Shown here: positions 26,423 through 36,560 of the stretch, in pieces
Layout: every line of letters starts with the position of its first letter
How positions within the stretch are numbered: the first letter of the stretch is position 1
Source of the DNA: Nocardia anocheti
Lineage (GTDB): Bacteria > Actinomycetota > Actinomycetes > Mycobacteriales > Mycobacteriaceae
Direction: 5' to 3'
DNA length: 64,000 nt
NCBI RefSeq assembly: GCF_029675105.1
Contig: NZ_JAQQFV010000012.1
Coordinates: forward strand, 154,377 to 218,376
Made by a program: the position numbers and the translations under genes
The notes under the pieces: model-generated
What the model was told of the DNA's origin: nothing
The model's input: only the letters and a program-made list of their open reading frames with translations
Database searches by the model: none

Positions 26423-27454
26423 CTACAGCTTCAGCCCGGTGCCGTGCACACCGTGCTCCTCGATCAGCGCCAGTTCCTCGGCGGTGAAGTCGGGGAAGTC
26501 CAGGGCCGCGGTGTTGTGGTCGAGCTGGGCGACCGAGCTGGCGCCGATCAGCGCCGAGGTCACCTCCGGCCTGCGCAGCACCCACTGCAGCGCCAGCTGG
26601 GCCAGCGACTGACCGCGAGCCGCGGCGATCTTGTTCAGCTCGGCGGTGCGCTGCCGGTAGGTCTCGTCGATCACGTCCGGGGACAGGAAGGTGCTGTTCT
26701 GCGCGCGGGCGCCCTCGGGAATGGACTCGAGATATTTGTCGGTGAGCAGACCCTGCGCCAAGGGGGAGTAGACGATGACGCCGAAGCCGTCCCGCGTGGC
26801 GGTGTCGAGCAGGCCGTCACGTTCCGGACGACGGTCGTAGATCGAGTACCTGGCCTGGTGGATCAGCAGCGGCACCCCGGCCGCGCGCAACTGCTCGGCG
26901 ATCTCGTGGGTGCGGTCGGGCTGGTAGTTGGAGATGCCGACGTAGAGCGCCTTGCCCTGCTGCACCGCGCTCACCAGCGCGCCGACGGTTTCCTCCAGCG
27001 GCGTCTCCAGGTCGGGGCTGTGGTGATAGAAGATGTCGACGTAGTCGGTGCCGAGGTCGCGCAGGCTGTGGTCGAGCGAGGCCAGCAGGGATTTGCGGGA
27101 ACCGCCGCGCAGGTAGGGGCTGGGGCCGATCGGGTTGCCCGCCTTGGTGGACAGGATGATCTCGTCGCGATATGGCGCGAGGTCCTTGCCCAGCACCCGA
27201 CCGAAGTTCTGCTGGGCCGCGCGGTGCGGCGGACCGTAGCGGTCGGCGTTGTCGAAGTGGGTGATGCCCAGATCGAAGGCGTGCAGGATGATCTCGCGCT
27301 GGGTGGCGAAGGCGTAGTCGCTGCCGAACTTCTGCCACAGGCCGAAGGAGAAGGCGGGCAGGTCCAGGCCGGAGGTTCCGGTGCGACGGAAGGCGGCTTT
27401 CTCGTAGCGGTCTTCGGCCGCGGCGTAGGTCTGTTCGAAGGGGCCGTAGCTCAT
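26423..27454 (-). CDS. Aldo/keto reductase (MgrA/YghZ-like)
   Basis: 343 residues, AKR fold. Features: N-terminal FGLWQKFG, catalytic Asp/Tyr region FDNADRYGPP, Lys in ILSTKAGNP, His in FYHHSPD. It resembles L-glyceraldehyde-3-phosphate reductases that detoxify aldehydes. In this operon it probably reduces an aldehyde produced by the flavin monooxygenase next to it; that is inference from gene order. Separated from the downstream gene by two bases. Confidence 0.88.
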   Translation of the reverse strand: MSYGPFEQTYAAAEDRYEKAAFRRTGTSGLDLPAFSFGLWQKFGSDYAFATQREIILHAFDLGITHFDNADRYGPPHRAAQQNFGRVLGKDLAPYRDEIILSTKAGNPIGPSPYLRGGSRKSLLASLDHSLRDLGTDYVDIFYHHSPDLETPLEETVGALVSAVQQGKALYVGISNYQPDRTHEIAEQLRAAGVPLLIHQARYSIYDRRPERDGLLDTATRDGFGVIVYSPLAQGLLTDKYLESIPEGARAQNSTFLSPDVIDETYRQRTAELNKIAAARGQSLAQLALQWVLRRPEVTSALIGASSVAQLDHNTAALDFPDFTAEELALIEEHGVHGTGLKL

Positions 27455-27478
27455 CAGGTGTTTCTCTCTCTCGTCGGT

Positions 27479-28720
27479 TCAGAACAGTCCGGTGGTGGGT
27501 GGATCTTCGCCCGTCAGATGAAACGCGCCAGCGACGGCTTGCTTCCATTGACGGGGATTGTGATTGGCGGCGGTGCGGGCATTGCGCCAGTGCCGGTCGA
27601 AACCGAGCTCGCGATCGGTGATCGAGCCGCCGCCCACATCGAAGACGAGTTCGGCGGCGGCCAAGGCGGATTCGATCGCGATCACCCCGGCCTGGGCCAC
27701 CTCGACAGCGGCCGCCGCCCCCGCCGCCCTGGCCGCGTCGCCGGTGTGGGCGCGCACACCCTCGAGGGTCTCGGCGGCCAGCAGCACCACGGCTCTGGCG
27801 GCGAGCGCGCGGGCGGCGATCTCGCCGACGGTCTGGCGCACATACGGGTCGTCGACGCTGTCGGTCGCGCTGCTGTGCTTGATCGGACGGGCCCGTTCGC
27901 GCACGTAGGCGACGGCGTCGTCGCGGGCGCGCGCCGCGATGCCCGCCTGGACCGCCGCCAGATACAGCTGCGCGTAGGAACCCTGCCAGGGGTTGTCCGG
28001 TGCGGACTCCGGCGCCGGGGTGACCTCCTCGGCGAGGACCCGCACCCCGGTGAACCGGGTGGTCCCGCTGGCGGTGAGACGTTGTCCGACGGCGTCGAAG
28101 TCGTCGAGACGCCGCACTCCGGCCCGATCCACCGGCACGGTGAATCGCAGGATCTCGTCGTCCTCGGTGCGGGCCTGGGTGCCGAACCACTGTGCGTAGA
28201 GGCCGCCGGTCGAGTAGTACTTCTCGCCGTCGACCACCCAGTCCGCGCCGTCGCGCCGCGCGGTGGCGTTGACCCGCCCGCTGGCGCCCCCGCTGCGTTC
28301 GTTGACGGTGCCCGCGAACAGGTCCCGGTGCCGCAGGCGCTCCAGGATCACTGCCCGGTGCGGCAGGTCCGGCCGGGCCGCCACCTGATACGCGATCAGG
28401 AAACTGCTCCGCAGCGCCTGCGCCACACTGGAATCGGCCCTGGCGATCTCGATCACCAGCTCGGTGACCTCACGCAGCGACCCGCCCGCCCCACCGTCGG
28501 CCACCGCGATCCCGGTCAGCGTGATCCCCGCCTCGGCGAGCGCGCGCACCTCGTCGAAGGCGTAGTCGCGGGCGTCCTCACGCTGTCGCGCGGTCGCGGC
28601 CAAGCGACGCAGAACCGGCGCCACCGCGGCGCGGATCCCGGTGACGGACAGCCCCGGAACCGGCTGGGGGACAGCGGCCTCGGGCACCACCGAGGACGGA
28701 TCGACGGGTGCGGTGGTCAC
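27479..28720 (-). CDS. DszC/SfnB-like flavin monooxygenase of the acyl-CoA dehydrogenase family
   Basis: 413 residues. The C-terminal motif RHWRNARTAANHNP-x2-WKQA is the signature of DszC (dibenzothiophene monooxygenase) and SfnB-type sulfur-acquisition enzymes in the acyl-CoA dehydrogenase superfamily. KYYSTGGLYAQW and the substrate lid are also present. It probably oxygenates a sulfur or nitrogen compound using reduced flavin. The GTG start overlaps the upstream paralogue by four bases. Confidence 0.85.
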   Translation of the reverse strand: MTTAPVDPSSVVPEAAVPQPVPGLSVTGIRAAVAPVLRRLAATARQREDARDYAFDEVRALAEAGITLTGIAVADGGAGGSLREVTELVIEIARADSSVAQALRSSFLIAYQVAARPDLPHRAVILERLRHRDLFAGTVNERSGGASGRVNATARRDGADWVVDGEKYYSTGGLYAQWFGTQARTEDDEILRFTVPVDRAGVRRLDDFDAVGQRLTASGTTRFTGVRVLAEEVTPAPESAPDNPWQGSYAQLYLAAVQAGIAARARDDAVAYVRERARPIKHSSATDSVDDPYVRQTVGEIAARALAARAVVLLAAETLEGVRAHTGDAARAAGAAAAVEVAQAGVIAIESALAAAELVFDVGGGSITDRELGFDRHWRNARTAANHNPRQWKQAVAGAFHLTGEDPPTTGLF

Positions 28721-30009
28721 CGCGCACCGTCCAGGTCGGCTGCCGCCGCGTCGTCCACCGACTCCACCGGGTCGGCCGCCGACGGACGCTGCCGGTAGTA
28801 GCCGGGCACCGGCGCGACCCCGTTGACCACGAAGTTCCCGAGCACCCTCGGCTTGTAGATCACGGGATTGTGCGAGGCCAGGGTCCTGGCGTTGCGCCAG
28901 TGCCGGTCCAGGTGGACGCTGTTGCGGACCGTGGACGACCCGCCCGCGTCGAACGCCCGCGTCGCGGCGTCGAGGACGGCCTCGATGACGGCGATCTGCG
29001 CGGCGGAGGTGTCGAGGTAGGCGCGGGCGTAGGCGGCCTCGTCGCCCGCCGCGTGTGCCGCCTCGAGCTGCTCGGCGGCATGGCGCAGCAGGGTCTCCGC
29101 GGTGAGCCGCCGCGTCTCGAGTGTTCCCACGACGGACAGGATGTCGGGGTCCTCGGTGGCGTGCTGGGTGAGCGCGTGCAGACTCGTGCGGGTGCGGGCG
29201 CGCACGATGTCGGCGGTCTCGGCGACGATGCCGCGCGCGATGCCGGTCAGATTGGCCAGGTGCACGATCTGGACGAAGGAGTCCAGGCCGCGCAGCGACT
29301 CCTTGTAGCGGCCGATGTCACCGTGCTCCTCGACCGGGACATCCACGAAATAGGTGGTGCCGCTGCCGGTCTGACGCTGACCGATCCCGTCCCAGTCGTC
29401 GGCGTGGGTGACCCCGGGATGCCGCGCGGGGATCACCACGAACCCCCGGGTGCCCTCGTCGTCGACGACGGCCGCGCGGATGAAGTCGGCGAAGCGCGCG
29501 CCGGTGGAATAGAACTTGGTGCCCGACACCACCCGCACTCCGTCGGCGTCGAGGCGCGCCTTCGTGGTGGTGACACCCCAGCCGGTCGATTCGCCTTCGG
29601 CGAGCGCCGCCTCGGCGACCAGCGCGGAGGGCTCGGACTGCGCGTTGCCGAACACCGCGCCCGCGCCGACCCGGCGCAACCAGTGCTCGCGGACCACGGG
29701 ATCGGTTTCGGCGCGCAGGATCTCGGTGGTGGTGAAGTGCCCGCGCCAGATCTGCGGAATATTGGAATCGGCCTGCCCGGCCTCGGCGAGCAGCGCGAAC
29801 AGCGTCGGCAGGTCGACGTCGAAACCGCCGAACTCCACCGGCACCCGCAGGCGGCCGAAGCCCGCGTCGGCCAGCGACCGGATGAGTTCGTCGGGATGCT
29901 CGAAGGCCAGGTCGCGCGCGCCGGTGCCCGGCACGAACTCGGCCAGCACCGCGCGGATGCGGGGAAGTGCTTCGGCCAGCGTCGCGGGTGCGGTGATAGT
30001 AGTGGTCAT
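28717..30009 (-). CDS. DszC/SfnB-like flavin monooxygenase of the acyl-CoA dehydrogenase family (paralogue)
   Basis: 430 residues, paralogous to the gene downstream. Motif HLDRHWRNARTLASHNPVIYK is conserved, as is KFYSTGARFADF. The ATG at 30009 has GGAGGACTGTC upstream and overlaps the end of the ABC ATPase gene (ATGA). Two such paralogues in tandem suggest successive oxidations or different substrates. The open frame extends upstream into the ATPase gene, but that portion is not coding in this frame. Confidence 0.85.
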   Translation of the reverse strand: MTTTITAPATLAEALPRIRAVLAEFVPGTGARDLAFEHPDELIRSLADAGFGRLRVPVEFGGFDVDLPTLFALLAEAGQADSNIPQIWRGHFTTTEILRAETDPVVREHWLRRVGAGAVFGNAQSEPSALVAEAALAEGESTGWGVTTTKARLDADGVRVVSGTKFYSTGARFADFIRAAVVDDEGTRGFVVIPARHPGVTHADDWDGIGQRQTGSGTTYFVDVPVEEHGDIGRYKESLRGLDSFVQIVHLANLTGIARGIVAETADIVRARTRTSLHALTQHATEDPDILSVVGTLETRRLTAETLLRHAAEQLEAAHAAGDEAAYARAYLDTSAAQIAVIEAVLDAATRAFDAGGSSTVRNSVHLDRHWRNARTLASHNPVIYKPRVLGNFVVNGVAPVPGYYRQRPSAADPVESVDDAAAADLDGAR

Positions 30010-31631
30010 GACAGTCCTCCGATGAGGTCGCGGCCAGCGATGGCGTCGAGTAGTCGAACGGTGTAGTCGTCGGTGGGGGAGGTGAAGACCTGGTCGGCGG
30101 TGCCCTGCTCGACGATGCGGCCCTGCCGCATCACCGCCACGCGATCGGAGATCGCCCGCACCACGGCCAGATCGTGGGAGATGAACAGATAGGTGAGCCC
30201 ACGGTCCCGCTGCAGACCGCGCAGCAGATCGAGGATCTGCGCGGCGACCGACACGTCCAGCGCCGAGATGGGTTCGTCCAGCACGATCACCTTCGGCTCG
30301 AGCACCAGCGCGCGGGCGATGGCCACCCGCTGCCGCTGCCCGCCCGACAGCTCCCGGGGATGCCGGTCGACGAAATCGGCGGGCAGAGCGGCGGCTTCGA
30401 GCGCGGCGACGACCCGGTCGCGGTGGGGTCTGCCCCGGCGTGGTCCGCGCCGCGGCGCGAACGAGCGCAGCGGTTCGGCGACCACGTCGTAGACGTCGAA
30501 CCGCGGATCGAAGGAGGAGAACGGATTCTGGTAGACGATCTGCACGTCGCGGCGCAGCGGCCGGAACTCGCGGCGGCCGAACCCGGTGACATCGGTGCCG
30601 AACAGCGACACCACACCCGAGTCGGCCCGGGTGAGACCGGTGAGCACCCGGGCGGTGGTCGACTTGCCGCTGCCGGATTCGCCGACGATCGAGAACGTCT
30701 CGCCCCGCCGGACCCGGAACGAGACACCGTCCACCGCAGGAACTCCCGCGTAGTCCTTGCGCAGATCCCGCACCTCGACGACGGTCTCGGCGTCGTCCGC
30801 CGGAGCGGGACGGGCCCGCGTCCACGGCCGCCGCGACGGCACGCTGTCGAGCAGACGCCGGGTGTAGGGGTGCCGCGGATCGGCGACCAACTGTGCGGTG
30901 GGCCCGAATTCGACCAACCTGCCCTGGCTCATCACCCCGATCAGGTCGGCGCGATCGGCGGCCACGCCCAGGTCGTGGGTCACCAGCACCACACTGGTGC
31001 CGGTGCGTCGGCGTACCGCGTCGAGCAGGTCGAGCACCTGTTTCTGCACCGTCGCGTCCAGTGCGGAGGTCGGCTCGTCGGCGATGATCAGGTCGGGCTC
31101 CGCGGCGACGGCGGCGGCGATGAGCACACGCTGTCGCATCCCGCCCGACAACTCGTGCGGATACTGCCGGTAGCGCCGCTCGACGTCGGTGAAGCCCACC
31201 AGGTCGAACAGCTCGTGGACCCGCGCGCGGCGGGCGGCGGCGTCGAGGTCGGTGTGCAGGCGCAGGACGTCTTCCACCTGGTGCCCGACCCGGCGCACGG
31301 GATCGAGCGAGACCGTCGGGTCCTGGGGGATCAGGCTGATCGCCCGGCCCCGGATCGCCCGCCAGCCCTTCGCGCCGAGCTCGGTGAGCACCTGGCCGCG
31401 AAAGGTGATGCTGCCGCCGGTCACCGCGCCGTTGCCCGGCAGCAGGCCGAGCACCGCGTGCGCGGTGGTGGTCTTGCCCGACCCGGACTCACCGACCAGC
31501 GCCAGCACCTGTCCGGCGGGCACCTCGAAGGAGACGCCGTGCACGGCCGGAACGAGCCGGTCCCGGACCCGATAACCGACATCGAGATCGGCGACGGTCA
31601 GGACCGGCGTCGCAGCGGATTCGACACTCAT
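30006..31631 (-). CDS. Fused two-domain ABC transporter ATPase (DppD-DppF type)
   Basis: 541 residues containing two complete ABC domains. First: Walker A GESGSGKTT, signature LSGGMRQRV, Walker B LIIADEPTSALDATV. Second: GESGSGKST, LSGGQRQRV, VIVLDEPISALDVSV. Each has the C-terminal oligopeptide-binding extension with a Pro-rich end. Such fusions replace separate OppD and OppF and power the two permeases encoded just upstream. AGGAGG precedes the ATG. It belongs to the peptide/nickel/opine uptake family, not the SsuABC sulfonate family. Confidence 0.93.
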   Translation of the reverse strand: MSVESAATPVLTVADLDVGYRVRDRLVPAVHGVSFEVPAGQVLALVGESGSGKTTTAHAVLGLLPGNGAVTGGSITFRGQVLTELGAKGWRAIRGRAISLIPQDPTVSLDPVRRVGHQVEDVLRLHTDLDAAARRARVHELFDLVGFTDVERRYRQYPHELSGGMRQRVLIAAAVAAEPDLIIADEPTSALDATVQKQVLDLLDAVRRRTGTSVVLVTHDLGVAADRADLIGVMSQGRLVEFGPTAQLVADPRHPYTRRLLDSVPSRRPWTRARPAPADDAETVVEVRDLRKDYAGVPAVDGVSFRVRRGETFSIVGESGSGKSTTARVLTGLTRADSGVVSLFGTDVTGFGRREFRPLRRDVQIVYQNPFSSFDPRFDVYDVVAEPLRSFAPRRGPRRGRPHRDRVVAALEAAALPADFVDRHPRELSGGQRQRVAIARALVLEPKVIVLDEPISALDVSVAAQILDLLRGLQRDRGLTYLFISHDLAVVRAISDRVAVMRQGRIVEQGTADQVFTSPTDDYTVRLLDAIAGRDLIGGLS

Positions 31632-32503
31632 GCGGAGGTCCTCCTGGTCAGATGACGGGACAGGTGATTGGCCGCCAGCACCACCGCGACGATGGTGAGA
31701 CCGGGCCACAGCGTGAGCCAGCCACGGGTGGCGATGTAGTGGCGGCCGTCGGAGACCAACCGGCCCCACTCCGGGTCCGGGGGCTGCGCGCCGAGACCGA
31801 GGAAGCTCAGCGAGGCGATCCAGATGATCGCGATCCCGAACTGCACGGTGACCAGCGCGATCGTCGGCCCGATCGAATTGGGGATCACGTGCCGCCCCAG
31901 GATCGCCGCCGTCGACGCGCCGCTGGTGGTGGCGGCCTCGACATAGGTACTGGTGCGTGCCTTGACCACCTCGGACCGGATGAGCCGGGCGAAGGTCGCG
32001 GACGTGGTCAACCCGACGGCGATGCCCGCCTGCCACACCCCGAATCCGAGCAGCACGACGATGGTGATCGCCAGCAGGAAGCCGGGGATCGACAGCACCA
32101 CATCGATCAGGCGCATGACGAAGCTGTCCGGGAACCCGGCGAACCAGCCCGCCACCGCGCCGAGCAACGATCCCACGAGCACGCCGACCAGCACGGCGAT
32201 GGCCGAGCCGAGCAGCGAGGCCCGCGCCCCGTAGACGATGCGGGCGTAGAGATCGCGGCCGAGCTGATCGGTGCCGAACCAGTGCTCGCCCGACGGCGGT
32301 TTCAGCTTCTGGGCCGGATTCACCGCCAGCGGATCGATACTCGTGAACAACTGCGGGACGACCGCCCACAGCAATACCGTGCCGACGACCACCGCGGCCA
32401 GCACGACCGTCCAGTGCTCGCCGGTCCAGCGTGCCACCGACCGGGCGCGCCCTCGCGGATCGGGCCGCACCGCGACGGATTCGGAGTTCTCGACGGCGGT
32501 CAT
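31628..32503 (-). CDS. ABC transporter permease (DppC type)
   Basis: 291 residues with about six membrane spans. N-terminal cytoplasmic tail, then the EAA-like loop around GASTAAILGRHVIPNS near 190-205. The segment FGTDQLGRDLYARIVYGARAS is diagnostic of the DppC/OppC family. Overlaps the ATPase gene by four bases. Confidence 0.93.
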   Translation of the reverse strand: MTAVENSESVAVRPDPRGRARSVARWTGEHWTVVLAAVVVGTVLLWAVVPQLFTSIDPLAVNPAQKLKPPSGEHWFGTDQLGRDLYARIVYGARASLLGSAIAVLVGVLVGSLLGAVAGWFAGFPDSFVMRLIDVVLSIPGFLLAITIVVLLGFGVWQAGIAVGLTTSATFARLIRSEVVKARTSTYVEAATTSGASTAAILGRHVIPNSIGPTIALVTVQFGIAIIWIASLSFLGLGAQPPDPEWGRLVSDGRHYIATRGWLTLWPGLTIVAVVLAANHLSRHLTRRTSA

Positions 32504-33543
32504 GGCATCACCACCTCGGCTGGGAGACGCGGTGACACCGCCGCGCCGACCGAGACCGGCACGGCGTTCTCACCGCGCTCGGTGCCGCGGGCGCTGGTGA
32601 CCCGACGGGTGCGCCCGTCCACCAGCACCCGCGGATCCAGGAACGGATAGGCCAGATCCACCGCGAGATTCACCAGGACATAGGCCAGCGTCGACAACAG
32701 CACGACCCCTTGGACGACGGGCAGGTCCTGGGTGTCGACCGCGCCCACGGTCAGCTGGCCGATGCCCTGGCGCGCGTACACCGACTCGGTGACCACCGCA
32801 CCGGCGATGAGTTCCCCGAACGCGAGCCCGAGCAGCGTGAGCACCGGCAGCGAGGAATTGCGCAGCACGGACTGGCGGAACAGATAGCCCTCGCCCGCGC
32901 CCCTGGCCGCCACGACGTGCACGAACGGCTGTCGTCGGGTCGTGCGCACCGAGGTGGCGAACACCTGGGCCATCGGCGCCGCCACGATCAGCCCCAGCGT
33001 CGCCGCCGGTGCGAGCAGGGCCAGCGGCGTGCCGTTGTCGACCGACGGGATGAGGTGCCAGCGGAACGACAGATACTGCAGCGCCAGCACGCCCACCACG
33101 AAGGTCGGCACCGAGGCGAACAACGCGGGCGCGGAGTCGAAGACACCACGCAGCCAGGCCCACGGCGCGTAGTTGGCGGCCACCGCGACCAGGACCGCGA
33201 ACCCCAGTCCGAAGACCAGGCCCAGTCCGGTCAGCGCCGCGGTGGACGGCAGCACCTCGACCACGGCCTGGGTCACGGGCTTGCCGGTGCTGAGCGAGAA
33301 ACCGAGGTCACCGTGCAGCAGACTCCACAGCGCGCGCAGGTACTGCTCCCAGATCGGCCGGTCGAGTCCGTAGAACTCGAGCATCTGCCGCCCGGCCTCG
33401 GGGGTGATCTGCGCTTCCGGGTCCTGGATCCGATTGGACACCGCATCGCCCGGCAGCGCGCTGAGCAACAGGAACGACAGGGTGTAGGCGGCCCACAGCA
33501 CCAGCACCGCCTGCACCAGCCGTCGCACGACGTAGGTGCGCAT
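32500..33543 (-). CDS. ABC transporter permease (DppB type)
   Basis: 347 residues beginning MRTYVVRRLVQAVLVLWAAY, the usual DppB/OppB start, with six spans and the EAA loop VVAARGAGEGYLFRQSVLRN. GGAGGACGG lies directly before the ATG. Works with the DppC-like permease whose start it overlaps by four bases. Confidence 0.92.
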   Translation of the reverse strand: MRTYVVRRLVQAVLVLWAAYTLSFLLLSALPGDAVSNRIQDPEAQITPEAGRQMLEFYGLDRPIWEQYLRALWSLLHGDLGFSLSTGKPVTQAVVEVLPSTAALTGLGLVFGLGFAVLVAVAANYAPWAWLRGVFDSAPALFASVPTFVVGVLALQYLSFRWHLIPSVDNGTPLALLAPAATLGLIVAAPMAQVFATSVRTTRRQPFVHVVAARGAGEGYLFRQSVLRNSSLPVLTLLGLAFGELIAGAVVTESVYARQGIGQLTVGAVDTQDLPVVQGVVLLSTLAYVLVNLAVDLAYPFLDPRVLVDGRTRRVTSARGTERGENAVPVSVGAAVSPRLPAEVVMP

Positions 33544-33551
33544 CCGTCCTC

Positions 33552-35186
33552 CTACCCGATCCAGGTGTCGTAGAGCCACGTCCGCGCCGTGGACTCGGTA
33601 CTGAATCCGTGCACGTTCGGCGCGAGGCCGAACACCTGGGTCTCGTCGTAGAGCGGGATCGCGTACGCCTCACCGAAGACCCGGTCCTCGATGGCCTGCA
33701 CCGCCTTGGCGCGGGCGGCGGGATCGAACTCGAACGCCTGCGCGCGGACCAGTCCGTCGAGGACCTGATCGGGCACCGGTGCGAAGAACTCGTTCTGGGC
33801 GGTGCTGTCGAACGCGGTGCGCAGCACGTCGGCCTCGGCGCGCGAGGTCTGGCCCTGCACCAGCGACCAGGTGTCCGGGCGGGAATTGCGGATCGACTCG
33901 TACTCGGTCTGCGACACGCTGCGGATCACCAGCTCGACACCGGCCTTCTTCCACTGCGACTGCAGCAGTTCGAGCACCGGCTGCGACACCTGATAGAACG
34001 GGGCCACCCACACCTCGAACTGCAGGCGCTTGCCGTCCTTGGCCCGGATGCCGTCGCCGCCCTTCCGCCAGCCCGCGTTCTCCAGCAGCGAATTCGCCTT
34101 GGCCAGGTCGTAGTTCAGGTATCCACTCGCGTCCCCGCGATGGGGTGTGCCCGCGACCAGGATGGAGGTCGGAATCGGATAGCTGGGGGACAGGACCGTC
34201 TGATTGATCTCGGCGCGGTCGGTGGCGGCCTGCAGTGCCAGGCGGACCTCGCGTTCGCGGATCGGCGAGTCCGAATCCAGTTGCGCCGACAGCTTGTTCG
34301 TCTGTCCCTGCACCGGGAAGGCGAGGATGCGGCCGCCGCTGGCGGTCACCGTCTCCTCGTCGTAGGGGGTGATGTTGCGGGCGATGTGCGCCTCACCGGA
34401 CTGCAGCGCGCCGACACGGGTCCCCGCCTCGGGCACCGTCTTGAACACGACCCGCTCGAGATAGGCCTTGCCCTGGTGTCCCGAACCCGTGGGCGCCCAG
34501 TTGTAGTCCTCGCGCCGGGTGAGGGTGATGCCGGAATTGCCCTCGACCGAGGCGACCACGAACGGGCCGGAACCGATCCAGTTCTTCGCCTGCCCTTGGC
34601 CGTTGAGATCCTTTTCCAGGAACGGCCTGGCCAGAATCGAACCGGCGCGGTAGAACGAGGCGACCTGCAGGAAGCCCGCGTTGGGCTTGGTGAAGGCGAC
34701 CTCGACGGTCAGCGGGTCGATCACCGTGGCCGACCGATAGTCGGAGAAGAACCGGTCGGGTGGGATGCCGAGGGCCTTGTCGCCCAGGGCGTGCTGGTCG
34801 TAGTTGGCCTTCACGATCGCGGCGTCGACCGGGTCACCGTTGCTGAAGGTGACGCCGGGACGCAGCCGGAAGGTGTACGTCAGCTTGTCGGGACTGATCT
34901 CCCAGGACTCAGCCAGCCAGGGCTTGATCTCGCCGGAGGCGGGATCCTGCCAGGTGAGGCGCTCGGCCAGATTGTTGGCGACCTGGCTGTTGGACCAGAT
35001 CGAGTTGGTCGGCAACCAGGCCGTGTACTCGATCGGGTCGTAGAAGGTGAGCGTGCCGCCGAACACGGGGTCGCCCGCGGCCTCGCCCGGCGCCGACGAG
35101 CCGCCACCGCAGGCGGCCAGCGCCGACGCGAGTGCGATGGCCGCGGTGCCGGAGGCCAGGAGTCTGCGAAATCGGATATTCCTCAT
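33552..35186 (-). CDS. ABC transporter substrate-binding lipoprotein
   Basis: 544 residues, SBP family 5. N-terminal lipoprotein signal with lipobox LAAC (ALAACGGGSS), so it is anchored outside the membrane. FSNGDPVDAAIVKANYDQH and the C-terminal ligand-domain motifs are typical of peptide/opine/nickel-binding proteins. First gene of the eight-gene operon; eight bases separate it from the permease gene. The ligand is unknown. Confidence 0.9.
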   Translation of the reverse strand: MRNIRFRRLLASGTAAIALASALAACGGGSSAPGEAAGDPVFGGTLTFYDPIEYTAWLPTNSIWSNSQVANNLAERLTWQDPASGEIKPWLAESWEISPDKLTYTFRLRPGVTFSNGDPVDAAIVKANYDQHALGDKALGIPPDRFFSDYRSATVIDPLTVEVAFTKPNAGFLQVASFYRAGSILARPFLEKDLNGQGQAKNWIGSGPFVVASVEGNSGITLTRREDYNWAPTGSGHQGKAYLERVVFKTVPEAGTRVGALQSGEAHIARNITPYDEETVTASGGRILAFPVQGQTNKLSAQLDSDSPIREREVRLALQAATDRAEINQTVLSPSYPIPTSILVAGTPHRGDASGYLNYDLAKANSLLENAGWRKGGDGIRAKDGKRLQFEVWVAPFYQVSQPVLELLQSQWKKAGVELVIRSVSQTEYESIRNSRPDTWSLVQGQTSRAEADVLRTAFDSTAQNEFFAPVPDQVLDGLVRAQAFEFDPAARAKAVQAIEDRVFGEAYAIPLYDETQVFGLAPNVHGFSTESTARTWLYDTWIG

Positions 35187-35414
35187 TGCGGTGGTCGATC
35201 TTTCGTCGGAGAGGATGGTGCTGCGTGCACTCCGGAGATTAAGCCCGGCGACCACGCATTCCGCGATTTCGGATCGGCAAGAATGACTGCACCGATTTCG
35301 TAGTCCACCTTCACGATCCGACGTGTGCCGCGGACGGCGTCGGTCGCCCGAACGGCGTAGCGCGACTGCACAGAATCGCTCTGATCGTAAGGATTTCCTG
35401 GAATGTCACCGATG

Positions 35415-35432
35415 CGGATCATGAGACATCCG
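35415..35432. promoter_or_regulatory. Possible LysR autoregulatory site
   Basis: CGGAT-N8-ATCCG perfect inverted repeat 30 bp before the LysR ATG, in the divergent region shared with the ABC operon. Not a strict T-N11-A box, so tentative. Confidence 0.3.
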
Positions 35433-35461
35433 GATGACAACCGGTCGAAGCGAGGAACGCA

Positions 35462-36367
35462 ATGTACGACATCCGCCGCCTTGTCCTGTTGCGTGATCTC
35501 GCGGAACGAACCACCATGACCGCGGTCTCGGAACTGCACGGAATCACCACCTCCGCGGTGTCGCAGCAATTGCGCATCCTGGAGGAGGAGGTGGGTGCCG
35601 TGCTCACCCGCCGCGAAGGTCGGGTGCTGCGCCTGACGCACGCGGGCCGGGTACTCGTCGACTACACCTCGCGCGTCATCGCCGCCCTCGAGGAGGCCGA
35701 GAGCGCGGTGGCCGCGACCGCGGAAGCGATCACCGGGGTGCTCACCCTGGCCACCTTCCGCACCGCGCAGACCCGGCTCGCGCTGCCCGCCGCCGCGAAG
35801 CTGATGACCGAGCACCCCGGGTTGCGGGTGCGGGTGGTGGACATGATGCCGGTGGACTCGGTACCCGCGGTGCGTCAGCAGGAGGTCGACATCGCGATCA
35901 CCTACTCGTACTCCTTCCGGTCGCGTGATCTGCCGCTCGGGTTGTCCTCGGAGTTCCTCTTCGGTGACCCGCTGGTGCTGCTCGCCCCACCCGGCCTGCG
36001 GGAACGAGCCCGCCAGTCGGGCCTGGCGGCGGTGCGCGACGCGGACTGGATCACCGCCCGCGACGGCGCGCCCTCGATCGTGTCGGTGATGTACGCGTGC
36101 CGCGAGGCGGGCTTCGCGCCGCGGATCGAGCACCGCAGCGGCAGCTTCGCCGGGATGGCCGAGATCGTCGCGCACGGGCTGGGAGTCGCGGTGGTGCCGC
36201 AGATGTCGGTGCCGCCGCAGTACCGGTCGCTGATCGCCTGCACCATCGCCGACGGGTCACGTCAGGTCGGCGTGACCTATCGGCAGGCGTCACTGGAACG
36301 GCCCGCCATCGGGGCGGCCATCCGCGCGTTGCGCGGTATCGATGTCCCCGAACAAATGGCGTCGTAG
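35462..36367 (+). CDS. LysR family transcriptional regulator
   Basis: 301 residues. The N-terminal wHTH (MYDIRRLVLLRDLAERTTM, TTSAVSQQLRILEEEVG) and type-2 effector domain are clear. It lies at the divergence point between the ABC/monooxygenase operon and the NtaA/AKR genes, so it probably controls both in response to the imported compound. Confidence 0.9.
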   Translation: MYDIRRLVLLRDLAERTTMTAVSELHGITTSAVSQQLRILEEEVGAVLTRREGRVLRLTHAGRVLVDYTSRVIAALEEAESAVAATAEAITGVLTLATFRTAQTRLALPAAAKLMTEHPGLRVRVVDMMPVDSVPAVRQQEVDIAITYSYSFRSRDLPLGLSSEFLFGDPLVLLAPPGLRERARQSGLAAVRDADWITARDGAPSIVSVMYACREAGFAPRIEHRSGSFAGMAEIVAHGLGVAVVPQMSVPPQYRSLIACTIADGSRQVGVTYRQASLERPAIGAAIRALRGIDVPEQMAS

Positions 36368-36560
36368 ACCTTCGAGAAAAACTGAACGAATCCTGTAGAC
36401 CGGCTGTCTTGTTCGGCGGCACGGACCGTTCCGATACTGACTCGCAACTATTCGTTCCGCACCCCCGGACGCCATTGTCCGGCGAATTCCGGTGGACCGC
36501 ACAGATATGCGTTCGACCGCCTTCGGGGGGTCCGGACCTGACCAGGAGAGTGACACCCGC

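Noticed and set aside
26444..28798. Very long open frame antisense to the AKR and flavin monooxygenase genes
   Set aside because: Composition is that of a GC-rich shadow frame; the minus-strand genes have clear motifs and RBSs.
33609..35303. Long plus-strand open frame over the substrate-binding protein gene
   Set aside because: Antisense shadow; the minus-strand lipoprotein is unmistakable.
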